Shown here piece after piece: positions 63,908 to 64,000 of a stretch of 64,000 nt of DNA (positions are counted from its first letter, which is position 1; each line of letters starts with the position of its first letter). This stretch comes from Bacteroidales bacterium (lineage in GTDB: Bacteria; Bacteroidota; Bacteroidia; Bacteroidales; UBA932), in the NCBI GenBank assembly GCA_017513445.1, contig JAFXFS010000016.1:95375-159374 (forward strand), read 5' to 3'. Position numbers and translations under genes: made by a program. The notes under the pieces are model-generated. The model had not been told where the DNA came from. It saw only the letters and a program-made list of their open reading frames with translations, and did no database searches.

Positions 63908-64000
63908 GACATAGTATTTCTTATTTCTCGCTGAAAACAAACGACTTACAGAACTTAAATTTGTTACAGGTAACGATTTAGAAACGAGCTAAGTTCCCTT

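Overview
The window is AT-rich DNA from a member of the Bacteroidales (Bacteroidota). Several signals agree on this. There is a complete Porphyromonas/Bacteroides-type fimbrial operon (DUF3575, FimA/Mfa1, FimB/Mfa2). Many proteins are short-signal lipoproteins or start MKK with a signal peptide. Genes lack Shine-Dalgarno sequences, and many starts are preceded by the Bacteroidota -7 box TAnnTTTG. The uridine-kinase-like protein with a ThrRS-like N-terminus is also typical. GH2, GH9 and GH20 enzymes, a choloylglycine-hydrolase-family protein and CotH proteins suggest a host- or polysaccharide-associated lifestyle; that is inference. No rRNA, tRNA or CRISPR array was recognised.

Layout. 1-570: 5' part of a secreted M28 peptidase. 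689-1771: a choloylglycine-hydrolase-family amidase, convergent with a minus-strand run (10374 to 1768) of glycerol-1-phosphate dehydrogenase, propeller-SGNH esterase, tricorn-like protease, a small secreted protein, a YeiH transporter and a GNAT. 10463-15490: methyltransferase, GH20 hexosaminidase, DUF362 ferredoxin protein and a first CotH lipoprotein. 15608-21046 (minus): second CotH lipoprotein, nucleoside kinase, ketopantoate-reductase-like enzyme, beta-lactamase-like serine hydrolase. 21123-23573: MnmD and a YARHG/beta-helix protein. 23672-29844: four-gene operon of alpha/beta hydrolase, hotdog thioesterase, aldose 1-epimerase and GH2 beta-galactosidase. 30098-31275: flavodoxin-fold oxidoreductase and a second SGNH hydrolase. 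31605-35405: SIMPL protein, then DAACS symporter, YccF and DUF819 transporters.

35454-41588 (minus) is the fimbrial operon: DUF3575, fimbrillin, anchor/assembly subunit, large tip-like lipoprotein, TPR lipoprotein, with a sirtuin at the end. A terminator separates it from a 1026-residue amidase-like protein carrying an inserted golvesin-type domain. 44911-54874: TrmH-family methyltransferase, Omp85-family lipoprotein, two unknown proteins, an LpqC-type esterase, an MsrA-AlkD fusion and a Ca2+-type P-ATPase. 55207-63393: TerB-like protein, FlK-like thioesterase, RarA, GH9, RlmD-type methyltransferase and MnmE. The window ends in what looks like the edge of a mobile element: repeated GGTAC motifs and a truncated excisionase-like gene.

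Six intergenic clusters carry a REP-like palindromic repeat family (border TAGATT, core CCCG..CGGG or GCCGG..CCGGC, other border AATGACG). In two places the repeat supplies the stop codon of the adjoining gene. Leading points for a second look: the REP-like family, the mosaic 3' end of mnmE next to the element edge, the MsrA-AlkD fusion, a 17-bp perfect hairpin touching the symporter start codon, and the amidase/golvesin architecture.
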